DNA from: Alphaproteobacteria bacterium
GTDB taxonomy: Bacteria > Pseudomonadota > Alphaproteobacteria > Bin95
Length of the DNA: 54,214 bases
Assembly: GCA_022827685.1 (NCBI GenBank)
Contig: JAJEIH010000033.1
Coordinates: 1-54,214, forward strand
Reading direction: 5' to 3'
In this document: one piece after another, positions 8,527 to 16,317 of the stretch
Numbering within the stretch: the stretch's first letter is position 1
Layout of the letters: every line of letters begins with the position of its first letter
The notes under the pieces: generated by a model
What the model was told of the DNA's origin: nothing
Databases searched by the model: none
What the model saw: only the letters and a program-made list of their open reading frames with translations
Translations under genes and position numbers: made by a program

Positions 8527-10035
8527 GTGCTGGATTTCGCGCGCCACGTCCTGCGTCTCGGACGCATCGGCTGGACGCTCGCCCGCCACGACGCGCTCTG
8601 GCCGCTCGAGCTCGCGCAGGGGCTGGAGACCCCGGCCATGCTGGCCCGCCTGGTCAGCCGGAGGCGCCCGGAGCGCCGCCGGGGCGAGCGGCTCGCCGCC
8701 GCCCTGCAGGCCCTGGGGCCGACCTTCGTCAAGTTCGGCCAGGCGCTTTCGACCCGCGCCGACCTGCTGGGCGAGGAAGTGGCGGACGACCTCGCCGACC
8801 TGCAGGACCATCTCCCGGCGCTGCCGTTCGAGACGATGCGCAAGAGCATCGAGGAGCAATTCGAGATGCCGCTCGGCGAGCTGTTCTCGGATTTCGACAC
8901 CGAGGCCGCGGCCGCCGCCTCGATCGCGCAGGTCCACCTCGCCAGGACGCCCGAGGGCGCGCCGGTGGCCGTCAAGATATTGCGCCCGGGCATCGAGCAG
9001 GCCGTCGCCAACGACCTGCGCCTGTTCCTCTGGGTCGCGCGCTGGCTGGAGCGCCTGGCGCCGTTTTCAAGGCGGCTTCACCCCGTCGATGTCGTGCAGA
9101 CCTTCGCCGAGAGCGTCCGCATCGAAATGGACCTCCGGCTCGAGGCGGCCGCGGCGACCGAGCTCGCAGGGAATTTCAGCGACGAGGAGCATTTCAGGGT
9201 GCCGTCGGTGGACTGGCGCCGCACCGCGCGCCGCGTGCTGACCCTGGAGCGGGTGGAGGGCCTGCCCGTGGACGAGGTGGACGCGCTCCGGGCCGCCGGG
9301 CACGACCCCGACGCCATCATGGCGACCGCCGCGGAAGTCTTCTTCAAGCAGGTCTTCCGGGACGGCTTCTTCCACGCGGACATGCATGCCGGCAACATTT
9401 TCGTTGCGCCCGACGGCGCTATCGTGCCGGTGGACTTCGGCATCATGGGCCGGCTCGACCGGCCTACGCGCGAATATCTGGCGGAGATGCTGCTGGGTTT
9501 CCTCTCCCGCGACTATGAGCGGGTGGCGGCGGTGCATTTCCGCGCCGGCTACGTGCCGGCGGACCAGTCGCAGGCGCTCTTCGCCCAGGCGGCGCGCTCC
9601 ATCGGCGAGCCGATCCTGGAACGCCCGCTGAACGAGATTTCCGTCGCCCGCCTGCTTCGTCAGTTGTTCCGTGTAACGGCGCAGTTCCGGATGGAGACCC
9701 AGCCGCAATTGCTGCTGTTGCAGAAGACCATGCTGATGGCGGAGGGCATGGGCCGGCGGCTCAACCCCAATGTCAACATCTGGGAGATGGCGCGCCCGCT
9801 GATCGAGGACTGGATGCTGGACCGCATCCACCCCGTCCACCGCGCGCAGCGCGCGGCATCCGAACTGCGCGGGCGCTTCGAGCGCTTCTTCGTCACCATG
9901 GACCGCATCGACCGGGCGCTGGAGCGCATCGCGGAGGGCGAGACCACCCGGCGGCGCGGCATCCCGGTCCAGATCCAGGGCCTTCTCGGCGGCCTCGCGC
10001 TGCTGATCCTGCTGGCGGCGATCCTGTTCGACTGA
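8527..10035 (+). CDS. ubiB: 2-polyprenylphenol 6-hydroxylase accessory kinase-like protein UbiB
   Basis: Atypical protein-kinase-like ATPase (ABC1/ADCK/UbiB family) needed for ubiquinone synthesis at the inner membrane. I place the start at GTG 8527, one base after the ubiE stop; the longer open frame upstream is only a shadow of ubiE. The family lysine is in VAVKILRPGIEQAV, with the conserved KFGQALSTRADLL motif before it. The catalytic and metal motifs HADMHAGNIFV and PVDFGIMGRL follow. The last ~20 residues are a hydrophobic helix (GLLGGLALLILLAAILF) that anchors it in the membrane. 502 residues, normal length. Confidence 0.95.
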   Translation: MLDFARHVLRLGRIGWTLARHDALWPLELAQGLETPAMLARLVSRRRPERRRGERLAAALQALGPTFVKFGQALSTRADLLGEEVADDLADLQDHLPALPFETMRKSIEEQFEMPLGELFSDFDTEAAAAASIAQVHLARTPEGAPVAVKILRPGIEQAVANDLRLFLWVARWLERLAPFSRRLHPVDVVQTFAESVRIEMDLRLEAAAATELAGNFSDEEHFRVPSVDWRRTARRVLTLERVEGLPVDEVDALRAAGHDPDAIMATAAEVFFKQVFRDGFFHADMHAGNIFVAPDGAIVPVDFGIMGRLDRPTREYLAEMLLGFLSRDYERVAAVHFRAGYVPADQSQALFAQAARSIGEPILERPLNEISVARLLRQLFRVTAQFRMETQPQLLLLQKTMLMAEGMGRRLNPNVNIWEMARPLIEDWMLDRIHPVHRAQRAASELRGRFERFFVTMDRIDRALERIAEGETTRRRGIPVQIQGLLGGLALLILLAAILFD

Positions 10036-10083
10036 GCCGCAAATGCTTCCCCCCCGGCCTTAACCGGACTAAATACGGGTTCC

Positions 10084-11298
10084 ATGCTGGACGGCAAACG
10101 CATTCTGCTGATCGTCGCGGGCGGGGTCGCCGCCTACAAGAGCCTGATCCTCGTGCGCCGGCTGCGCGAGCGGGGCGCGGCGGTGCGCGCGGTGCTGACG
10201 GCCGGCGGGGCGGAGTTCGTGACGCCGCTGTCGCTCGCCGCGATCACCGAGGACAAGGTCTATCAGGAGCTGTTCTCGCTGACCGACGAGAGCGAGATGG
10301 GCCATATCCGCCTCTCCCGCGAAGCGGACCTCGTGGTGGTCGCGCCGGCGACGGCCGACCTGATGGCGAAGATGGCCGCCGGGCTCGCCGACGACCTCGC
10401 CTCCACGGCCCTGCTCGCCACGGACAAGCCGGTGCTGGTCGCGCCCGCCATGAATGTCGAGATGTGGGGCCACGCCGCGACGCAGGCGAACATGGCGCTG
10501 CTGGAGCGGCGCGGCGTGCTGCGCGTCGGGCCGGGGGCGGGCGACCTCGCCTGCGGCGAGACCGGCGCCGGGCGCATGGCCGAGCCGGAGGAGATCGTCG
10601 CCGCGATAGAGAACGCGCTCGCCGGCCGGGCCTCGGGCGCGCTCGCCGGCCGGCGCGCGGTCGTCACCAGCGGCCCCACCTGGGAGCCGATCGACCCGGT
10701 GCGCTACATCGCCAACCGCTCCTCCGGCAAGCAGGGCCACGCCATCGCCGGCGCGCTCGCCCGCCACGGCGCGGAGGTGGTGCTGGTCACCGGCCCGACG
10801 CATGAGCCCGACCCGGCGCATGTGCGCATCGACCGGATCGAGACGGCGCGCGAGATGCTGGACGCCTGCATGGCGGCGCTGCCGGCGGACATCGCGGTCT
10901 GCGCGGCGGCGGTCGCGGACTGGCGCGTGCGCAAGGCCGCGGGCGAGAAGCTCAAGAAGGAAAATGGAGGCCTGCCCGCGCTCGAACTCGCCGAGAACCC
11001 CGACATCCTGCAGAGCCTCGCCGGGCTGGAGAACCGCCGCCCGCCGCTGGTGGTGGGCTTCGCGGCCGAGACGGAGAACGTGGTCGCCCACGCCCGCGAG
11101 AAGCGCCGGCGCAAGGGCTGCGACTGGATCCTCGCCAATGACGTCTCGCCCGGCACGGGCACCTTCGGCGGCGAGCGGAACACGATCCACCTCATCGACG
11201 AGGAGGACCGCGTGGAGGACTGGCCGCCGGCCGCCAAGGCGGAGGTGGCCGAACGCCTCGCGCGGCGCATCGCGGACCGTTTCGCCGCCGGCGCATGA
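10084..11298 (+). CDS. coaBC: bifunctional phosphopantothenoylcysteine decarboxylase / phosphopantothenate-cysteine ligase
   Basis: Makes 4'-phosphopantetheine precursors for coenzyme A. The N-terminal flavoprotein half (CoaC) has the PAMNVEMW motif near residues 121-128 and the GDLACGETGAGRMAEP loop. The C-terminal half (CoaB) starts about residue 190 with SGPTWEPIDPVRYIANRSSG and contains the lysine-rich loop AGEKLKKEN. 404 residues, full length. The dut start overlaps its stop by four bases, implying coupling. Confidence 0.97.
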   Translation: MLDGKRILLIVAGGVAAYKSLILVRRLRERGAAVRAVLTAGGAEFVTPLSLAAITEDKVYQELFSLTDESEMGHIRLSREADLVVVAPATADLMAKMAAGLADDLASTALLATDKPVLVAPAMNVEMWGHAATQANMALLERRGVLRVGPGAGDLACGETGAGRMAEPEEIVAAIENALAGRASGALAGRRAVVTSGPTWEPIDPVRYIANRSSGKQGHAIAGALARHGAEVVLVTGPTHEPDPAHVRIDRIETAREMLDACMAALPADIAVCAAAVADWRVRKAAGEKLKKENGGLPALELAENPDILQSLAGLENRRPPLVVGFAAETENVVAHAREKRRRKGCDWILANDVSPGTGTFGGERNTIHLIDEEDRVEDWPPAAKAEVAERLARRIADRFAAGA

Positions 11299-11750
11299 CG
11301 GAGAGCGTCGAGGTCCGCATCCAGCGCCTGCCCCATGCGCCGGGCCTGCCGGAATACGCGACGGCCGGCAGCGCCGGCCTCGACATCGCGGCCGCCGTTG
11401 CGGCGGACGAGCCGGTGGAGCTTGCCCCCGGCGCCCGCGCGCTGGTGCCGACGGGGCTGCGCCTCGCCGTGCCGGCGGGCTGGGAGGCGCAGGTAAGGCC
11501 CCGCTCCGGCCTCGCGCTGCGCCACGGGCTGATGCTGCCCAACAGCCCCGGCACCATCGATTCCGACTATCGCGGCGAGCTGCAGGTCATCGTGATGAAC
11601 GCCGGCGCCGAGCCCGTCCGCATCGAACGCGGCATGAAGATCGCCCAGCTCGTCCTCCACCCCGTCCCCCGCGTCGCCTGGCGCGAATGCGCCGAGCTGG
11701 ACGAGACCGAGCGCGGCGAAGGCGGCTTCGGCTCGACGGGGACGGTGTAG
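11295..11750 (+). CDS. dut: dUTP diphosphatase
   Basis: Trimeric dUTPase hydrolysing dUTP to dUMP, keeping uracil out of DNA and feeding thymidylate synthesis. The conserved motifs are AGLDIAAAV, RPRSGLALRHG, NSPGTIDSDYRGE, RIERGMKIAQLV and the C-terminal ERGEGGFGSTG arm that closes over substrate. 151 residues. Start overlaps coaBC by four bases (ATGA). A strong GC hairpin pair lies just downstream and may end the transcript. Confidence 0.97.
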   Translation: MTESVEVRIQRLPHAPGLPEYATAGSAGLDIAAAVAADEPVELAPGARALVPTGLRLAVPAGWEAQVRPRSGLALRHGLMLPNSPGTIDSDYRGELQVIVMNAGAEPVRIERGMKIAQLVLHPVPRVAWRECAELDETERGEGGFGSTGTV

Positions 11751-11821
11751 GGGCCTGCCCCCGCGAAGGCGGGGGAAGCCCCGGCGCGGCCACCGTTCCG
11801 CCCTCCCGCTGCCTTCTAACT

Positions 11822-11951
11822 CCCCTCCCGCTCGGCGGGAGGGGTCGGGGGCGGGCCTCTCCGCGCGCGCGGACCGTTGCCGGGCTCCGCCCGCCGCTTC
11901 CGCTGGCGCGGAAGCCCCCTCACCCTTCCTCTCCCCGCCAGCGGGGAGAGG
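11822..11951. repeat. composite GC-rich intergenic repeat with two hairpins (copy 1)
   Basis: The 473-bp gap between dut and the HTH gene contains no convincing gene. It holds a perfect 10-bp hairpin with 3-nt loop at 11822-11844 (arms CCCCTCCCGC) and an 11-bp hairpin with 2-nt loop at 11928-11951 (arms CCTCTCCCCGC), joined by a GC-rich spacer. The same two-hairpin arrangement recurs at 33458-33567, so this is a dispersed intergenic element. It may also work as a terminator for dut. Confidence 0.75.
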
Positions 11952-12152
11952 AGATTCTCTGCCCCGCCCTGTGGATATCTTTCTTCGGGGGTTGCAATTC
12001 GGGAAAATAAGCCCTATTTTCCTGCCCATACAGGCATGAAGCAGGAACAATGACCTGGTGAATCGAGCCGCATTGCGGCCATCCGACGGGATTTCGGCGG
12101 CTGAAAGGGGATGAGGCCGCAGACGGGGGAGCTGCGCGCGCGGACACGAAAT

Positions 12153-12191
12153 GTTCCATTGGAGAAGTCAGAGGGCGTTCCATTGGAGAAG
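12153..12191. repeat. 15-bp direct repeat upstream of the HTH gene
   Basis: GTTCCATTGGAGAAG occurs twice in the same orientation (12153-12167 and 12177-12191), 24 bp start to start. It lies 33 bp before the orphan HTH gene. Could be an operator bound by that protein, or the remnant end of a mobile element. Confidence 0.6.
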
Positions 12192-12223
12192 GCACAAGGG
12201 CCGGAGGCGGCCGGGGAGAGCGT

Positions 12224-12643
12224 ATGACGAAAGAGTTGACGGGGCGCAGGCGCGGCAAGCCCGCCGGCGAGGAGCTCAGGCGCCGGGCGGTCGCGGCGGT
12301 GCTGGAGAAGGGGATGACCGGCCATGCCGCGGCCCTGCATTTCGAGGTGAGCGAAAGGAGCGTCGCGCGGTGGGTCCGGCGCTACCGGAAGCACGGCCAC
12401 CTGCGCGAGGCCCCGAGGCCCGGCCGCCCATCGCGGAGCGAGCCGGAGCGGGAGCGGATTTTCGCCGTTCTGGAGAAACGCCCGGACCTCTCCATCCGCG
12501 CGCTGCAGGGGGCGCTCGCCGCCCAGGGCCTTGTCCTGGGCACGGGCTCGCTGCAGCGCTTCCTGAAACGCCACGGCCTCGGGCGCGGCCGCCATCCCGC
12601 ACGGCGCCGCAAGCCCGCCCCGAAGGCTGGCGGCCGCAGTTGA
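12224..12643 (+). CDS. orphan helix-turn-helix protein resembling the N-terminal half of an IS630-family transposase
   Basis: 139 residues, very basic. Residues ~15-60 form a helix-turn-helix (RAVAAVLEKGMTGHAAALHFEVSERSVARWVRRYRK), then a GRPSR linker and a second winged-helix-like unit (LSIRALQGALAAQGLVLGTGSLQRFLKRHGL). This is the layout of the DNA-binding half of IS630/Tc1-type transposases. The DDE catalytic half is absent: the frame ends in a basic ARRRKPAPKAGGRS tail and no catalytic frame follows. It is therefore either a decayed transposase or a domesticated DNA-binding protein. GC-rich like the chromosome, immediately before the AT-rich ATPase-Toprim island. Confidence 0.65.
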   Translation: MTKELTGRRRGKPAGEELRRRAVAAVLEKGMTGHAAALHFEVSERSVARWVRRYRKHGHLREAPRPGRPSRSEPERERIFAVLEKRPDLSIRALQGALAAQGLVLGTGSLQRFLKRHGLGRGRHPARRRKPAPKAGGRS

Positions 12644-12859
12644 CGGCGGGAATGCGCCGAATCGAGCGCTGCGACGGCGGTTTCGGCTGGACGGCTACCA
12701 TGTAACTCTGGCAGCGGTCCCGGCCCATTCGCATTGGACCAAGCCTGACATGGATCATCTTACCCCGCCCGCCATTGCTCCGGCTCCTGCTTCGAACGCA
12801 CCCTCCACCGGCTTTCGGCTTGTTTACGAAATACGGCAACAACATTTGAATATCGGGGC

Positions 12860-12889
12860 TTGACAGACAAGGGGACTTCCCAGTATCAA
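12860..12889 (+). promoter_or_regulatory. putative sigma70-type promoter at the start of the AT-rich island
   Basis: TTGACA at 12860-12865 and TATCAA at 12884-12889, spaced 18 bp. It points toward the ATPase-Toprim operon, about 200 bp ahead of its start. The 445-bp gap from 12644 to 13088 has no convincing gene; only short frames (for example from ATG 12909, 29 codons) occur and may be leader peptides or chance. Confidence 0.4.
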
Positions 12890-12994
12890 ATCGCCGAATC
12901 TCGACAGATGCGGACATGGATGCTCGTATGTACCAGCGCCTTGCGGAAGCTGTCTGACATGCATATTGCCCTGATGACGATGGCCCAAGCTGTA

Positions 12995-13015
12995 TGATCT
13001 ATAAGTGATAGATCA
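12995..13015. promoter_or_regulatory. perfect palindrome, probable operator
   Basis: TGATCTAT (12995-13002) and ATAGATCA (13008-13015) form a perfect 8-bp inverted repeat around a 5-base spacer. It overlaps a possible -10 element (TATGAT, 12993-12998) and lies ~75 bp before the ATPase start. Its position suits a repressor site controlling the operon; no dedicated regulator gene is seen in the island, except perhaps the nearby HTH gene. Confidence 0.5.
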
Positions 13016-13088
13016 AGCAGCATCAATATGCGTTCCTATGGCGGAATAACGCAGCGGTTGTGGTTGCTGACCATGGAGGGTGTCTCTT

Positions 13089-14159
13089 ATGGCCGATGAA
13101 CACCGTGCGGCGATAAAAATTCGAAGCATACGGATACAAAATTACAAAGGTCTCGATAACCTTTCTATCCAGTTTCCACCCCCGCTTTTAGCTGATAAGC
13201 CCGATATATTTGTGATGGGGAGTCGCAATGGCTTAGGCAAGACATCTGTAATTGAATGCTGTGCTCTCTTGCTGCTTGGTCCGATACTTCATGATCAAAC
13301 TCTTCGCTGGAGAAGACGACGATATTCTGACCTCGATATCCCCGATCTTCTTGTCCACTCTGGTGCGTCAGCTGCAGAAATTTCTGGCATACTCTCGCTA
13401 GGAGATGCAGAGCTGTCTGCAGAGATGACAATTGATCGCGATGGCTCGGTTGAGTTTTCTAGCACTGGACCAAGCGAGCAATTCTTTAAAGATGATGAGA
13501 CAGATGAGGATCACGATGTAGATGAGTTGATAAGGGAAGTTTGTGGTTTTACTACTAACCCAGTCATAGAGGAATTATTTCTCTTGTTTCACAGCTACAG
13601 AAAAGTTCAAGAAGGAAAGCCAGAATTAGGAATGATGGTTGCAGACCATAGAGAGAGGGGGCCATTTGGAAGGCGATATCCATATGATTTGCCGATAAGT
13701 GCCTTTAAACTGCAAATCTTACGATCCTTAATGGCGCAGGCAGATTTATTCGATATTGATGAACAATCCACATCAGGAGAAACGATAAATGTGTTAAATG
13801 GACTTGTAGATATATACGCAGGCGGAACGATCAGTAAGCTTAGGCCTTCTCCTGACAATACAATAGACTTTAGAGTTATGCCTACGAACGGACAGTCGTC
13901 GTTCACATTTGACGGACTTAGCTCCGGGCAAAAGGAAATTATCTCTACATTATTCTTAATTTGGTACCATACGGTAGATCGCCCGTCAGTGATATTCATA
14001 GATGAGCCCGAGTTACATTTGAATGCTGAATGGCATCGAAGATTTGTCAAGAGTTTGGAGGAAATCGCGCCCAAGAATCAGTACATATTAGCGACCCATT
14101 CGGAGGATATCATGGATTCAGTGGATGGAAGACAGCGCGCATTACTATCGAGCGAATAG
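13089..14159 (+). CDS. ABC-type (AAA_15/AAA_21-like) ATPase, first gene of a putative defence module
   Basis: 356-residue RecF/OLD-type ATPase, starting at ATG 13089 with GGAGGG eight bases upstream. The N-terminus IRSIRIQNYKGLDNLSIQF is the usual strand-helix of this class. Walker A is GSRNGLGKTS (residues 44-53, K51), with Ser45 where the first P-loop glycine usually sits. The ABC signature is LSSGQKE (277-283). Walker B is SVIFIDEPELHLN with D305 and E306, and the H-loop is ATHS (H337). It ends ~18 residues after the H-loop, so it has no fused nuclease. The Toprim gene starts 10 bp later. Both are AT-rich against a GC-rich chromosome. This resembles AriA of PARIS and the ATPase half of OLD nucleases; the anti-phage role is inferred. 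Confidence 0.88.
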   Translation: MADEHRAAIKIRSIRIQNYKGLDNLSIQFPPPLLADKPDIFVMGSRNGLGKTSVIECCALLLLGPILHDQTLRWRRRRYSDLDIPDLLVHSGASAAEISGILSLGDAELSAEMTIDRDGSVEFSSTGPSEQFFKDDETDEDHDVDELIREVCGFTTNPVIEELFLLFHSYRKVQEGKPELGMMVADHRERGPFGRRYPYDLPISAFKLQILRSLMAQADLFDIDEQSTSGETINVLNGLVDIYAGGTISKLRPSPDNTIDFRVMPTNGQSSFTFDGLSSGQKEIISTLFLIWYHTVDRPSVIFIDEPELHLNAEWHRRFVKSLEEIAPKNQYILATHSEDIMDSVDGRQRALLSSE

Positions 14160-14169
14160 GAGCATTTAG

Positions 14170-15066
14170 ATGGTTAATATTCGGACGGGCATCCGCTCAG
14201 AGGAAGTACGTCATGACGGGCAGCATGTGCTATTTGTAGAAGGTGGAGACGAAAATTCGATCGACCCAAAGGTTTTGAATGTGCTGTTCTCCGGTGCGCT
14301 AAGAATTGAACCTATAGGGCCAGCGTTTAGGATAAGGGCTGTTGCGGAAGCGCTTTCCCGATATCACCCTACATATTATTTTTTGATTGATCGGGATCAC
14401 CATAAGGACTCGGAAGTCGACAGGAGCTGGAAGGAGTTTCCAAATCCTGATAACCACAACCTACTGATCTGGCGTCGACGCGAGCTGGAGAATTACTTTC
14501 TAGATCCAACATATCTGGTATGCTCTAAATTCTGTAGAGTAGATGTGCAAGTGCTCGGAGATATGATCTTGAGGCTAGCTAATGAAAGGTTGTTCTTGGA
14601 TGTAGCTAATTGGGTTGTCGTGTCGATACGAGAGGAGTTAAAGAGGAATTGGATCAAGTTGTTCAGAAATCCAGCGGAGTTCACCAGTAAGGAAGAGGCA
14701 CTTTGTAAGCTGAAGACTACGGCAGAGTTCACGAAGCATGTGAGGGAAGTTAGGAGGCAATGTTCGTCAAAGGAAATAGAGAAGCGGTTCGAGAAATGTT
14801 TAGACATGATGACAGGTGGACGGAAGGAATTGGTGGTCGGGCAAGGCAGATGGCATGAGCTAATTCGGGGAAAGAGAGTGCTTACTCAAGTGGTGAATTC
14901 AACATGTTTTGAGGTTAAGGCAACATCGGGGGAATCATTGGTTGGACGAAAAAAGTTATTTGAGGTAGTAGAGGAGTTGTTGAAAAATGGCGGCGGAGGC
15001 AGGCCGGAGGATTTCGATATCTTGCAGAAGTTAGTTGGGGAGCGGGTTCGAGAACATCGAGCCTAG
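14170..15066 (+). CDS. Toprim-domain (OLD/DUF4435-like) putative nuclease, second gene of the module
   Basis: 298-residue protein with a Toprim fold signature. LFVEGGDEN gives catalytic E24. YYFLIDRDHH gives D74 and D76, the DxD metal pair. The motif RRRELENYFLDP (residues 103-114) follows, as in DUF4435/OLD-type Toprim proteins. The C-terminal half is basic and helical, with RWHELIRGKRVL typical of this group. It begins 10 bp after the ATPase stop, in another frame; a TAG immediately precedes its ATG, so it is a separate gene and not a fusion. In PARIS the AriB Toprim nuclease is held by AriA and released on infection, cutting tRNA. Whether this protein cuts DNA or RNA cannot be told from sequence. 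Confidence 0.82.
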   Translation: MVNIRTGIRSEEVRHDGQHVLFVEGGDENSIDPKVLNVLFSGALRIEPIGPAFRIRAVAEALSRYHPTYYFLIDRDHHKDSEVDRSWKEFPNPDNHNLLIWRRRELENYFLDPTYLVCSKFCRVDVQVLGDMILRLANERLFLDVANWVVVSIREELKRNWIKLFRNPAEFTSKEEALCKLKTTAEFTKHVREVRRQCSSKEIEKRFEKCLDMMTGGRKELVVGQGRWHELIRGKRVLTQVVNSTCFEVKATSGESLVGRKKLFEVVEELLKNGGGGRPEDFDILQKLVGERVREHRA

Positions 15067-15260
15067 CTGGTAGGGACCGGACTGGTCATCAAAGGTTTTG
15101 GCTTAGAGTGGGTAGTGGGCTGCTTGCGTATGGGCAGGACGCGAGGCGTTTGTATCGCGTCGCGCTCCGTTACGGGCTGGCGTTGCCGAATGGGCCCACT
15201 CCGAGCAGCCTCCCCCGCCCCGACGCGGCAGGCGGGGGGAACGGCAAAAAAGGCGGGGCC

Positions 15261-15914
15261 GTGCTTGCAGTGGTGATCCCGACCCTGAATGCCGCCGCCG
15301 GGCTGTCCCGGGCGCTGGAGTCGCTGGCGCCGGGGCGGGAGCGGATTGCGGAGATCGTGGTCGCGGATGGCGGCTCGACCGACGGCACGCGGGCCGTTGC
15401 CGAGGCGGGCGGCGCGCGCGTGGTCCGGGCGCCGCGGGGGCGGGGCGGCCAGCTTCGCGCCGGGGCGGCGGCCACGAGCGCGCCCCGGCTGCTGGTGCTC
15501 CATGCCGATTCCCGCCTCGGGCCGGGCTGGCCGGAGGCGCTGCCGGAGGACGGGCGGGCGGGCTGGTTCCGCCTCTGCCTCGACGACCCCGCCCCGGCGG
15601 CGCGGCGCGTCGAGCGGCTGGCGAACTGGCGCGCGCGGCGCCTCGCCCTGCCCTATGGCGACCAGGGCCTCGTGCTGCCGCGCGCGCTCTATGACGCGGT
15701 CGGCGGCTATCGCGACATGCCGCTGATGGAGGATGTGGACCTTGTCCGGCGCATCGGCCGGCGCCGCCTCGCGGAACTGGACGCCGAAATCACCACCTCC
15801 GCCGCCCGCTACCGCCGCGACGGCTACTGGCGCCGGCCGCTGCGCAATCTCGCCTGCCTCTCGCTCTACTTCGCGGGCGTGGCGCCGGAGCGCATCCTGA
15901 GGCTCTACGAATGA
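15261..15914 (+). CDS. rSAM/selenodomain-associated glycosyltransferase 2 (TIGR04283-like)
   Basis: Family 2 glycosyltransferase of about 217 residues. The likely start is GTG 15261 (MLAVVIPTLNAAAGL); the longer frame upstream runs through intergenic DNA. Nucleotide-sugar motifs are EIVVADGGSTDGT and LVLHADSRLG (the DxD-like DAD is replaced by HADS), and MEDVDLVRRIGR is the usual acceptor-side acidic motif. It pairs with the DUF2064 transferase 404 bp downstream, the normal companion of this family. GC content is back to chromosomal level here, marking the right edge of the island. Confidence 0.85.
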   Translation: MLAVVIPTLNAAAGLSRALESLAPGRERIAEIVVADGGSTDGTRAVAEAGGARVVRAPRGRGGQLRAGAAATSAPRLLVLHADSRLGPGWPEALPEDGRAGWFRLCLDDPAPAARRVERLANWRARRLALPYGDQGLVLPRALYDAVGGYRDMPLMEDVDLVRRIGRRRLAELDAEITTSAARYRRDGYWRRPLRNLACLSLYFAGVAPERILRLYE

Positions 15915-16064
15915 CACGGGCGGTCGCCGGTCGGAACCTTCGGCGACGGCCGCCGGGAAACGCCTTCCCGCCTGCGGGACGGCCGGGCGTGTGTCCCCTC
16001 CAATCCGCTCCCTTTCCGTCATGCCCGAGCGCCCCCGGATCGGGGTCCGGGGCAGGCCCCCTCC

Positions 16065-16150
16065 GTCATGCCCGGACTTGTTCCGGGCATCTCTTTCCAC
16101 CGCTTCCGCCGGGCGGCCGTGTGGATGCCCGGAACAAGTCCGGGCATGAC
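16065..16150. repeat. palindromic intergenic repeat, intact copy
   Basis: Perfect inverted repeat: 27-bp arms at 16065-16091 (starting GTCATGCCCGGACTTGTTCC) and 16124-16150, around a 32-base loop. A second copy is at 54004-54078 with the same left arm, a similar loop and a truncated right arm. The element fills most of the 403-bp gap between the two transferase genes, which contains no gene I can support. Repeats of this kind, built on GTCATGCCCGG, are widespread in alphaproteobacterial intergenic DNA. Confidence 0.9.
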
Positions 16151-16317
16151 GAGAAGAGCCGTGACGATACGCGGCGTGATCGGAAGCGCTGCTGTCCGGG
16201 CGGGGGTGGTGCGATGCGGAGCCGGTCCCGAAGATGTGTGAGTCCGGCGGCCCGCAAGCGGGACGGGGAGCGAAACGCGCCGCCGCCGGACGCAATTCCC
16301 ACTCCGGGCGCCCCGGC

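Noticed and set aside
14101..14200. ATPase and Toprim as one frameshifted OLD protein
   Set aside because: The Toprim frame has a stop codon directly before its ATG and the preceding residues show no homology-like continuation; two genes are more likely.
16022..16064. Additional GC repeat (ATGCCCGAGCGCCCCCGG...) before the palindrome
   Set aside because: Related in style to the palindromic repeat but without a clean inverted structure or a second copy in the window.
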